Positions 48,094 through 58,713 of a stretch of 64,000 bases of DNA are shown piece after piece. The notes beneath the pieces were generated by a model that saw nothing but the letters and a program-made list of their open reading frames with translations, was not told the origin of the DNA and searched no databases. The position numbers were made by a program, and so were the translations under genes. Each line of letters begins with the position of its first letter. Position 1 is the first letter of the stretch. The stretch comes from Juglans regia (taxonomy: Eukaryota; Streptophyta; Magnoliopsida; Fagales; Juglandaceae): positions 4,650,001 to 4,714,000 of the forward strand of contig NC_049905.1 of assembly GCF_001411555.2 (NCBI RefSeq), in the 5' to 3' direction.

Positions 48094-48333
48094 ATGAGGT
48101 CATGGTTCTGGTGTTTGGTTCTCATAAGCATGGTGGTGCTAAGGGCTACTGATGCGACTAATCTAAGTCGCGATGTCTTTAATATATGCAAGCGGTCCAA
48201 AGTCCTGTCCTCAAGTTGTCCTAAAGAAGAGGACCCTCTGAGCCCTCCAAGCCCTCCGAAAGAAGCAAACCGCTACACTCGCGGTTGCAACAAGATTTTT
48301 CGTTGCCGCGACTCACAGACGACCGGTACTTAA
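48094..48333 (+). CDS. RALF-like secreted peptide precursor, 79 aa
   Basis: An intact single-exon frame and the best family match of the set. The signal peptide is MRSWFWCLVLISMVVLRATDA. Mature cysteines are at 32, 42, 65 and 71 (C-x9-C, C-x5-C). The C-terminus KEANRYTRGCNKIFRCRD matches the RALF consensus, with Gly before the third Cys. Compared with the 46687 gene it has a six-residue Ser/Pro-rich insertion (DPLSPPSPP region, residues 48-55) that looks like a local repeat expansion. The YISY motif and a dibasic cleavage site are absent. Likely a secreted apoplastic signalling peptide; receptor and tissue are unknown. It is a tandem neighbour of 46687, 1.2 kb apart, on the same strand, each with its own TATA box. 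Confidence 0.75.
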   Translation: MRSWFWCLVLISMVVLRATDATNLSRDVFNICKRSKVLSSSCPKEEDPLSPPSPPKEANRYTRGCNKIFRCRDSQTTGT

Positions 48334-49307
48334 TCAAGCCAACAAAATTAATATTATGTTTGGCAATAGAAGATTTCCAATGCAAACATGTTTTAACCCT
48401 ATCTTTTTCTCTTTTCTTCAAGAAAATCCCCCCCTAATTGTTAGTGGCACATGAAGGAGCATGACGTTTTGTATGGTGTTTGAAAGGGTATGTTCGAGAG
48501 GAGCAGTAACTTAAGTGGAACAACAATGTATGTTTGAAAGGATATTAGCTAGGCCCATGAGCTTTATGTTGTTTCAATGTTTAATAAAAAAAAAAATGAA
48601 AATAATAGTTTGGAAGGGAATGTAAGCCATATGAAAGTTCAATAATATATCCTTCTCATGTGTGTCTATTTCTTATTCTTCTTTTTAATTTTATCTTCTA
48701 CTTCGTATTAAGAAAATTAAAATGCAGTCTATGTTTTTCCATGCAATATGTTCTTTTTAATGTATAAACACAAACAACAACCAGGTTAAAGGGACCAGAA
48801 GTCCAGAACTATGGCCAGTTGCAACTTGCAGGCATTGGATGAAAAATGCCTAAAAATACATAGTACATAACAAAGTTGAGAAAAATTGTTCAGAGACAGT
48901 TTAAATATAGTTATTCTATTTCTAAGTAGGTGCGTAAAACACATCATTTATATCATTTAAATGATAAGATTTGATTAGATTCAACTTTTAAAATTTATAT
49001 TTCAAATCAAATTATGACATGTAAGCAATTTATCCATTGTACTCTACGCACTAACTTGAGAATATAAATTTTTGTCTAAATATAATGAGAATGAGAAGGT
49101 CAATAAATAAAATAGAAGTGCTAATTTCTATAGAAATTTATACAAATAAGTTCACAAATTAACGCAACTTAACGTGACACACTATATATATATATTTTAC
49201 AATAAAAATAACTTTACACATTTGACAGATTACACTAAATCACGTCAGTCTGTAAATTTCCTTATATAAAATTTCTATATAAATCAAATTTTTTTCTAAA
49301 TAAAGAA

Positions 49308-49950
49308 TTGACACAGGAGTATTCTACGTACAACTAGGGTGGGGAACCACAAGGGAATTGCAGTCGATTTATTAAAAAAATAAAAGAAGTATATAGACTC
49401 AAACAACACGACGACCTGAACTAAGGAGGAAAAGCAGAGATTTTTTATCGCGGGGTCGTCTTCATGGAGGAGAGAAAGCAGAGATTTGGGTCTTTGGGTC
49501 GTCTTTGTGGGAGGAGAAAAAACAGAGGCTTCAGATCTAACCCACTCTATGCTTGTTGACGACATTACTCTAACCTACTCGAAAAGCACTTCGTTTTCCT
49601 AGGTCGTTGAAGTGGAGCTTCATATCTAACCCACTCTGTCTTCTTCTTTTTTTTTTTTGTGAGAATAAGCGAGAGCATAAAAGAATTTCTTTGCCTTTTG
49701 AATTTTTATAAACTGGCTGTCAATGGCTTCTAATTTCTTAATGTCAACTCATGAGCGAGAAGGCTTTCTGATGTATCAGTGCCGCTTATTTCACCATTTC
49801 TTTCTTTGCCTGACCAGAGCTTTGAAAATAGTTTTGACGTGACCAAACATTTCATCTTATTTCCAGTTAACTTTTTTCGCATTACTTTTAGCATAGTTTG
49901 CTTCACAAGAACCCTTTCCACCTCCTAATCTCATAGTAGTGAGCTCCCAT
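49308..49950. other. Extra sequence in unit F, unassigned
   Basis: This block interrupts the match to unit D. It contains short near-repeats (GGAGGAGA...AGCAGAG at 49460 and GGGAGGAG...ACAGAGG at 49508; ATATCTAACCCACTC and AGATCTAACCCACTC at 49623 and 49533). No gene was recognised. Confidence 0.4.
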
Positions 49951-49956
49951 TTCAAA

Positions 49957-50466
49957 GCATTTAAAGCATTAGTATTAGATTGGTTATCCTATTCTTTAAA
50001 ATTTGATTAATATGTAATTTTTTCATATTTAGCTAATCATTCAAAATTTGAAGTCTACATTAGATTAGTCATCACACTCTCTATAATAATAAAATATTAT
50101 TATTTTTTATTACTTATATTTTTTAAATAATTTTTATTTTATTTTCAAAATCTTCAATAACCTCCAACAAATCATATTCATTTTTATTCTCACAATCTAA
50201 CAATCTATAATATAATAATCTCATATGTATATAGATAGTAAAATCTCATATGAATAAAAATATCATATCTATAATATAATAATTTAAAAAAATACTTTTA
50301 GATTTGCTATAGTTTTTTTCATATTTGAAAAAAAGAATGGATTTATTGTAACTTATAGTTTGGATGAAAACAATTTAGTTAATTCAATTTGAAGCAAATA
50401 TGGATGATATTTGCTAAATTTGAATATGAAAAGGCATTTGGCTAATCCAATGCCAATGCTCTAAAT
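49957..50466. mobile_element. AT-rich MITE, about 0.5 kb
   Basis: The left end AAGCATTAGTATTAGATTGG and the right end GCTAATCCAATGCCAATGCT are inverted complements with mismatches. The body is very AT-rich. The target duplication could not be fixed. Confidence 0.6.
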
Positions 50467-50488
50467 TCTTAGTTGTTGGCACGATATC

Positions 50489-50785
50489 TCATTCCTCCTC
50501 CGTGTTGATTGATGTAGACTCAGAACTCCAATGAGAGCTAGCAGGGATTAGGGCCCTAACTGAACAAGGAAGCTCAAGTGTGCTGTTTCCAGTAGATGTG
50601 GTAGCTCTAAGATGCTCGAACAAAAGGACCTGTACTACAACTCGCAAAGGCAGCCGCTCATTTTGAACTGCATGCAAGTAGGCTTCCATTGACAACTTCC
50701 AACAGTCTATCAACCTGCATATTCTCTTCCTCTCACTCTTACTGATCTCAAGGTGTTTCTTATGCAAATAGCATTTCAGATCTCG
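50489..50785 (-). pseudogene. NPH3/RPT2-like gene fragment
   Basis: The minus-strand frame reads [39 protein letters not shown] and [16 protein letters not shown], then [14 protein letters not shown] and NTEEE. This is the C-terminal part of the NPH3 domain of plant BTB-NPH3 proteins, substrate adaptors for CUL3 ubiquitin ligases in phototropism and auxin transport. Only about 99 of roughly 600 residues are present. There is no BTB domain, and the sequence before residue KCYLHKK is unrelated. It sits inside RALF unit F beside a MITE, so it is best read as a transposed gene scrap. Several usually conserved residues differ ([11 protein letters not shown]), in line with relaxed selection. Confidence 0.85.
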
Positions 50786-51149
50786 AAAGAAAAGTGGGGA
50801 TAATGGTGGGGAAGACAAAGAGGAAATGATGGGGAAGACAAAAGGAAAAGGGGATTCGGGGGAAGACAAAGGGATTCGGTGGACTGAATGCACCGTTTTA
50901 ACCAGTTAAATGAAATGGTAGTGTTTTAATTTATCCACATTAGCTACAGTTTCCCGACGATTCAACTTCCTAGTTACCACTAACATTTTTCATACCTTCA
51001 AAATGTTATGCACTTGGGAACTTGCAAGATCCACAACCTAAAATATTGGTACAAAAATTATATTAATAATTATTTTAATTGTAGTCATTTCATTAATTAT
51101 AGCATCGGAATGCTGTAATAAAGAAATATTATATGATAATAAATCTAAA

Positions 51150-52595
51150 TTAAATTAAGGGGTAATGGTTACTAGGATATTCCTTGACAGCTAGAGTAGC
51201 GAGCCCATTAAAGTAGTAGGTCCCACCGGACTTTCTGAACTGTGCCCAATAAGAGCTAAACGCGTAGCTTGCATGCCAGGTCACCGAGTCGGGTTTATGA
51301 CACCCACCCCCGGGTTGAATCGGGTCACAGGTTTTCTTCCCCTGCGAGCACGCGTAGGATAATAACGACCCCACCTCACTCCTATTGGCTCCCGTCGCCA
51401 CCAAGCACCATATCTTCCCCTTGTACGGCTCATTGTTCATCGGCTTCGGCAACGGCTTGTACTTCGACTCCGCCGTCTCTCCGAAGAGGTCCATCTCATA
51501 CACGTTCGACCCGTTTGGGTACAGTGACCCAACATTCTGCTCCGTACCCACACCTGGCTTTTGGTTCTCGTTGAACACTGAACAGGGAGAAAATGAACGA
51601 CGGCAAGATTCAACCCGGACGAGCAGGAGTACAGACCGGCGGTTTGGACGTGGGTTTCTTTACTGCGTTGCGGTTGTAAGTGGCAGCGTTGTAGATATTG
51701 CATCCCATCTGATCGAAGTCGCCGCCGTTGGGCCAACCCGTTTCGGTGATCCATATGCGGATATCAGCATAACCGAGTCTCTTCATCGTGAAAATTACAA
51801 CGTCCACCATCTGGTAGAAGAGGTTGGTGTAGGTCAGGCCCGAAGCCGGATCTGTGTACGTCGTGTTCTCGGCCTTGAACAGAGCGTAGTCTAGTTTGAT
51901 ATTGACTGGGTTCGAAAACTAGGGGAAATACGGGTACACGTCAAGGAAGAAGAAGGATTTGGTCCAGTTCAAGAACTGCAACATCGGTTTTACGATCCGC
52001 ACCGCAATGTTGGACCGGAACGTACCGTTAGAAGGTGGAAATGAAGATTCGAGGACGTCCATGGCGGACGGAGTCCCAACCTTGACCTTGTAGATCCCTT
52101 GGGCTCTCAGGATTCTTGATTTTGCGCATGGCGGGAACGATGTCGTACCAGCTTTGGGTGCCAAAATAGGAGCTCAGGATTTCGTTTCTGACGAGGAGGT
52201 ACCGTATTATAGTATGCGGGTAAAACGGTACGACGTTGGAACACTGGTCGGCAACGGTTTAGTTGGAGGAGATGTTGGAGATGACCTGGTTGGGGACCAT
52301 GATCGAGACCTTAAGGTTTGTGTTCTTGAGGGATTCGAGGATTTCTGCATTGGCGATGTAGATTTTAACGCGCTTGGCTTTGAGGGATTTAATGAGCTCT
52401 ACCGACCGTGACGGCGATGGCAGATTATTTCCCAACTGACCATAGTTTACCCCCACCTTGCCTGAGAGCACATTAAATGAACCCCACAAAACCACTTTCG
52501 AGAACTTTTGAGCAAAAAAGAACTATGAACTTACTGCAAATGGAAACCAAATGGGAGAGAATGAGCAGAGGAACAAGACCCAGACCCATCTTCAT
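51150..52595 (-). pseudogene. GH17 beta-1,3-glucanase with C-terminal X8 domain, inactivated
   Basis: The gene would encode a secreted endo-beta-1,3-glucanase acting on callose. Exon 1 (52595-52535) gives a signal peptide MKMGLGLVPLLILSHLVSIC; a 73-bp intron with GT/AG ends follows; exon 2 starts at 52461 with KVGVNYGQLGNNLPSP, the GH17 start. Further blocks are VKIYIANAEILESL, VGTPSAMDVLESSFPPSNG, FFFLDVYPYFP, FSNPVNIKLDYALF, WITETGWPNGGDF with the nucleophile Glu, and FNENQKPG. The X8/CBM43 part has WCLVATGANRSEV, LSYACSQGKKTCDPIQPGG and CHKPDSVTWHASYAFSSYW. Defects are three stops (after ISNISSN near 52260; in place of Trp before FSNP near 51919; after TPARPG near 51612) and frameshifts near 52110 and 51580. 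High residual similarity suggests recent loss. Confidence 0.9.
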
Positions 52596-52599
52596 TGTA

Positions 52600-53237
52600 C
52601 TCTACAGCTTCCTAAACTCATGAACTCAGAGTGAAACCATCCCAAGAGGGAAAAAAAAAAAAAAGGAAACGAAAAGAAAGGAAATTGTTGTAGCCTGTAT
52701 TAGATATGATGATTAAAAAAAAAATGAAGATAATAAGAGTGCAAAGCAGAAGATGTGGAGCATAGAGATTGTATGAGCTATGGGGTTCTGGCAGGTATGG
52801 GGAAGATTGAAGCTAGTTGGAAAGGTGGGTTGGAAAAAAGATAGGGGAGTTGAACTAAACCCCACCGACCAACGGTGTCAAAAAGAGAATGAAGGGGTTT
52901 GGGGAATAGCACTCTTTTTTTATTTGCAGTCAGCTTTGTGGAAAGAAAAGATAAAAGAAAAGGAAATCAGAGTGTAATCTACTGAGAAAAGAAAGCGAGG
53001 TCAGATGGATGAAGGGACATGGTTCGTTTGTAAGGTAACGTCATTGTCAAGCTTTTTTGCTTGCAGTAAAAGCTACTGTGTTAAAGCTTAAAGCTTGGTT
53101 TCCGAGGAGGAAGAAAAAGCTGGCGGATACTGGTACGAAAAAATGGAGAAAGTAGTCGTTAAGAGTCAAGACTGAAAGGGTTGCTGTTGCTGTCATGCTG
53201 ATGATCTTTCTTCGCTCCCATTGTGTAAGAACTGTAC
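52600..53237. other. Upstream region of the GH17 pseudogene
   Basis: It holds A-rich runs (52650-52680) and no separate gene. The 5.5-kb LTR-like element starts about 640 bp upstream of the ATG, so it may have separated the gene from distal promoter elements. Confidence 0.5.
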
Positions 53238-56200
53238 TCTAACGCCCGTCCTTGTGGTGGGACTTTTTCCAAAATATTTTTATAAAAGGACGACGGGAAT
53301 TACCGTCCTATTTAAAACTTTTCACTTGCATACCCAGGGTGCGAGACTCCACGTTTATAAATTAAAATGTACTTTGGGATAAAAGAGGTTTTCAGCGGAA
53401 AACATAAATCTTATAATAAAAGGCCTCTCGTACATTTAAAACTCATGCCTAGACTTCCGTGCTCTTCCCCATGCATAAAAATTAAAATGAGTCGAAGATT
53501 CGTAAGCATTACTTCATATAGTTAAAATATAACATAGGTTTTCATTCATGTATTCATCATTTCTACATACTATTACGTGCATGCATACGTGTCATACGTG
53601 CGTTCATTTGAAAACTTCACTGGACGGAGTTTTTCTCTTTAAACATGGGCATCCCTTTCGTAAAACGTTTCTCTCGTCAGTGCCTTCATTTCTTCAAGAG
53701 TTCGTGCATGTTTACGTGAATGCGTGCGTTCTTTTGAAAACTTCACTGGACGGGGCTTTTCTTTTCAAAAAGGCTTTCCTTTCTTTAAAACGTGTCCCCC
53801 GTCAGTGCCTTCATTTCTTAAAGGTTCGTGCGTTCGTACATGCATGCATACATCCATTCGTTCTTATCACTTTCATAAGCCAGTACACACTATTACGCCC
53901 CGTGTGTTTGGGGTTAGCGGTCTTCCTTTGGACTCGGATTCAGCCCGTGGGTACGGGTTGGGAATTCCTTTCATAGGGGGTAGCACTGGGTACACTTCCA
54001 GTACCACTTACCCGGCATTGCAATCTGCCCATTCATTGGTACCATTTTCATTCATTCATGTGGCCGTTACGTATCTTCATACATTCATGCTTTCATTTCT
54101 TTCTTTCTTTCTTTTCATTCATGCATTCATTCATTCATTCATATCAGCTCGAAAGAGCTGAAGCTTTCATTCAGTTCATTCTTTCATTTAACAGTCCTTT
54201 TCTTTTCATGAGAAAAACATCGTTTGGGGCATAAGCCCGAAAATCGTCTTTTTGTCTTTCAGTTCATTTCAGTCCTATCCTTTCTTTAACAGTTCGTTCA
54301 TGGAAAACTTCATTTAAGAACATACATGGGCTTAAACGTCAGCTTTCATGGCATCCCATAAGTGTCACCTTGAACGTCGTCAATCATGGCGTCCACGAGC
54401 ATCACCCCATGGTGCACATGAGAGCATCGGTTCGTAGGATCCATAAAAGCATCCATTGTCATGTCTTTCATGCATTTTCATCAGTTTGTGGATTTTTCTT
54501 AGAAAATACATACAATAGCTACAGCGTATAGTCATCCATTCACATGCGTACAATTAATACTTTGGTTGTGTAAAAAGGGGTTGCCAAGGAGGGGCCATAC
54601 ATACTTATACATTTGAACACTTAGCATTTTCTTTCCTAAAACGTCTTTAGTCTTTTCTTAAAGCGTCATAAAGGAAAAGCTTTTGTTTTTATTTTCTTTT
54701 ATCTTATAAAGACTCTAGAAGAGTATGAACACAACACTTACCTGGACTCCATGCTATTTGCATGTCATGCAGTCCATTCATGTGTTTGTCAGATGGCAAC
54801 CTACATGCATATACATAACATTAACGTCATTCTCTATCTAATGCATAAGCAACTTGAATTATAAACAGAGCTACACATCACTTAGAACACTCTCCTTCTA
54901 TCCCGTGCACTTACGTGCCCTTCACTATGTTAAATCCTTCGGGAACCACTTACGGTCACCACATATTCCAACTCAAAGTCTTGCCTCCAGTGCTCATCCA
55001 CTAAAGTGAACCCATATTTCACCTTAGGATTAAGACACTAAGACATTCGTCTTTCTCTTCTTACAACCACATTCGACGCATAATTCCGACCGATGGAATC
55101 ACACATCTCAATCCTAACGATGCATCCGTCACTACCTTCATGCATCTTAGCCCACACTAAATCCTCATTCTCATCCATACAAGCAACACGGCTCTAAGCC
55201 AACTCTGAGGCTTAAGTACCGTGCAACTATGCTCATGACAGATTACCCATTACATATGGTGAATCTGTCCGACACATATGTCTACCCAGATTACACATGT
55301 ACCTTACCCCTCTATCACCTAAGATCAACATATGACATGTTGATCACCTGCTTGTATAAACAAGCACCATACTCCGATACCAATCTTCTCTTAACCCGGC
55401 TAGCATGACTCTTCATGCTACCCGTCCCTTTTGATAGTTCATCCCAACACTTGACATGACAGGACTCCATTCACAACTACACCTTATGTCATGTCATATA
55501 GCTCGAGATTGCTCCCAAGCTACATCATGATCTTGTCACATCACCTGATATCCCGTTACATCATTTCTATGCCAACTCCTAACCCATCACGAGTATGGTT
55601 CCTCACGTATTCCTGTCACATCGTGACATCTCGTCACGTTTCCATTACGTCATTTCTACACTTTAACACTTCACCCATCATAAGCATGACTGCCAATAAC
55701 CACGTCACTTCGTGACGTTGCCCAATCATGATTCCGCTGCGTACTCTTACACTTGCTCCACTACTTTGCCCATCACAAGCACGACTGTCAGTAGTCATGT
55801 CACTTCGTGACATTCCTCAGTCATGCTTCCGCTGCGTACTCTTGTACTTGTTCCACTACTTTGCGCATACTCCTAGCCATAAGTCCATCACAGTGACACT
55901 TGCCACCTCAGACTACAGGTTACGCCATAACTACTTCGAGACACTGTTCCACAGTTCTCGACACTATCCATCACGTTCCACACCCATAAATCACATAACC
56001 ATCATTATTTCTGCGACACGCCACACAGAGTATCGCTGCCACGTGTAGTACACTCCACATATACTCCCTTCACATACGCCACATCACCACTATGGCATAC
56101 CTGCCATATGGTACATCACTCCATTGCATGGAGTACATTCCACTTGTACTCCCTTTACATACGCTCCGTCACCACTATGACATACCCGCTATATGGTGCA

Positions 56201-58713
56201 TCACTATATCATATGGAGTACACTCCTCGTATACTCCATTCATACACACTACGACACATCACATGGAGTACACTCCTCGTATACTCTTCATACACACTCC
56301 ACCACATAGAGTACATTCCACATGTACTCCCCACATATAGAACACGCCACATCACCATTATGGCATACACGCCATATGGTGCATTGTCCACCACATAGAG
56401 TACATTCCACATGTACTCCCCACATATACCATACCCCACACAGAGTACACTCATCTCTCTTCATACACACTACGGCACATCACCATTATGGCATATCCGC
56501 CATATGGTGCATCATTATATCACATGGAGTACACTCCACGTGTACTCCTTTTACACGTACTACGCCACTGAGTACACTCCACTCGTACTCACCCCGTTCC
56601 ACAATACGCCAGGAGGGTATATTTTACATATACTCTCCTTGTCTCACATTACGCCACATACACACACAGTACACTCAGCGTGTACTGTTCCCATTCCATA
56701 CATATACCACGCCACCATTACAACACAGTCCACAACACTACACAGCGCACTTTCTAATTACACCCAACACTCCACAGCACACTACACGGCACAGTCCACA
56801 ACACTTCACAGCACACTTCCCAATTATGCCCCACACTTCACAATACACTACACGACACAATACACCTCCATACAACACAGACAAGCCCAACACTTCATTA
56901 CATAAAGTGCCCAACACTTCGTTACACAACACCACATCACAATACCACAATTCCACAAAACCAACAGCACAGTCCACAACCTAGTCAACTAATCAATATC
57001 TAACATAAATACAAGGGATAGAGAGTTATACCATCGACGGGATAACCCGTGCGTTGCTTGTTGACCATCATGGTCGAAGACGTCGGAAGGGTCGTATGTT
57101 GTGGCTAAACCGCATACGGGTGACTGTTTAGGCATTTAGATAGCTAGGTGTGGTCTTGGAAGGGCTCGTGGTGGTCTTGTGATGATGGCAAGGAGCATAA
57201 CACAGCAGATCTAGCCGTGTGCAGTGGCGGTCAACCACGCGCAGTGGCTATCCATCACATGCAGTGACTACCCACCACTTAAAGTGGTGGTTTGGACCTA
57301 GGGTTCAGCTAAGGGAAATGCAGTGGATCTCGTGGTGGCGTTGAGGTGGCGCCACGGTGGCAGATCTGGCCATACAATGGAGGAGAAGTGTGGGAGAGTG
57401 AGAGAGTGTGTGCTTTCGTGGGTGACAGATCGAGGCCGTGGGTGGTTGGCTTGGCTTGGTGGTGGCCTGAGGAGGCTGATGACGGTGGTTATCAGCCGTG
57501 GGTGGCGGTGCACAGCAGTGGAGGACATGCAACCCGTGCATGCATGAGGGGGAAACCCGTGTGGTGGAGAGAGGCTATGGGCCTCGGGTCACGTGGAGGA
57601 GGAAGGGGGAGGAAGAGGGAGGTCCATGGTGGTGCTGGGTGGCTGTGGGTGGCCGTGTACGGAGGCGCACGGTGAGGAAATGGGTTAGAGACACATTTCA
57701 GGTACTTACTGTGGAAGGAGAGGGAGGGTTACGTAACAGGGGCTGGCTTCGGTGGAGGATGATGGCCGGTGGGAGGGGAGGTTGTCGTGGGAGCAGTGGA
57801 GCCATTGGGCGGCGCACAACGGCGCAATGGCCTTGAGCCCGTTCGGGCTTTGCACTTCCAAGGGAGAGGAATAGAGAGCGTGGGAGAGAGAGACTGGCAT
57901 GGATGGGCTCGCCGGAGGGAGAGGAGGCCAATGGTGCCGGCGGTGAGGGTTGGCTACGCACGACGGCCTGGGCTGTGCTATGGAACTGTTCGGCGTGGAT
58001 AGAAGCTGCGTACTGCATACGCTTGGGAGAGGGAGGGGAGAGAGAGAGGGCTGGGGAAAAGTGAGGAAGAAAGAGGAGGTCTGGGTATTTAATCCAGTCC
58101 CTTCGTCTGGGGATCTACACAACGATCTAATGATGAGGGATTAAAACACTGATTTGAAAACACGTAAAACATTAACTTAATTACAAGCGCTTAGAGGAAT
58201 TAAGGTAGAATATTATTTTAAACTAACTTTAGTTTATAAAATAATATTTCTTCATCATTAATAAAATGATGAAGTCTTATTTAACATATTTAAAAGGATT
58301 AAACCATTTAATTAATAAAAGTTCTCAACATAATTTAAATCTCATAATATCTTGAATAATTGAAATCATTTTAAAAATAATATTAAAATGATTTCCGGAA
58401 ATTATAATATTTTTGAAGCTCTTCAAGAATATTATGATTGTCATATTTAAGATCAAATATTAATTCAATAACAATGGAAATATTCCTTCTAAATATTTCC
58501 AGCATATTTAAAACACTGGGCGTGCCTTAGAAGTCACAATATATCTTCGAGACACGCCATCATGGTTCGACACGCATAACGTGGCTCGCAGTCGCTAGTG
58601 AGAAGGGCAGATGATCACATAATCTCTGCTTTCGGGATTTGCTTACGTCATAAAGACCAAACATAAGTCAGAAAGAAGAAGCGTACGTAAGAAGAAAGGA
58701 GCAGGGTATTACA
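53238..58713. mobile_element. 5.5-kb solo-LTR-like element (copy 2)
   Basis: It begins TCTAACGCCCGTCC (first G changed relative to TGTAACG) and ends GGGTATTACA. The flanks are TGTAC (53233-53237) and CGTAC (58714-58718). The order of blocks equals that of 37925-42239: GGACGACGGGAATTACCGTCC near 53290, CATT-rich part, GGATTAAGACACTA near 55028, CCATCGACGGGATAACCCGTGCG near 57032, GC-rich part and AT-rich 3' part. It is about 1.2 kb longer, mainly from a minisatellite (56040-56640) and local duplications. Long open frames in the GC-rich part are on both strands and look spurious. Confidence 0.6.
56040..56640. repeat. Minisatellite with palindromic core
   Basis: Imperfect repeats of a unit of about 40-95 bp with the landmarks ATGGCATACCTGCCATATGG and GGAGTACA(C/T)TCC. 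The palindromic core has arms GGAGTACAC and GTGTACTCC near 56526-56548. The other element copy has only two or three units (40380-40520). Confidence 0.85.

Larger units (their letters stand above)
47717..51130 (+). repeat. RALF-containing repeat unit F
   Basis: The unit starts ATGATTATGGTTGTTGGCC as in D and E'. It includes an intact RALF-like gene at 48094 and a flank like D to about 49307. Unit D's end (GCACTTGAAAACTTGCAAG, 29753 onward) reappears at 51010-51130. Between 49308 and 51000 lies extra sequence with a MITE and an NPH3 gene fragment. Confidence 0.75.

Noticed and set aside
51269..51894. Plus-strand frames of 101 and 169 codons
   Set aside because: They are antisense to the GH17-X8 pseudogene, whose motifs are clear on the minus strand.
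56322..56984. 220-codon plus-strand frame
   Set aside because: It is a translation of the minisatellite and the CACAACAC-rich tail; the copy-number difference with the sister element argues against coding.
37925..58713. One giant retrotransposon with the two LTR-like elements as its LTRs
   Set aside because: Each copy has its own flanking duplication (CAAGC/TAAGC and TGTAC/CGTAC), the outer flanks do not match, and the sequence between holds RALF units and a GH17 pseudogene, not gag-pol.
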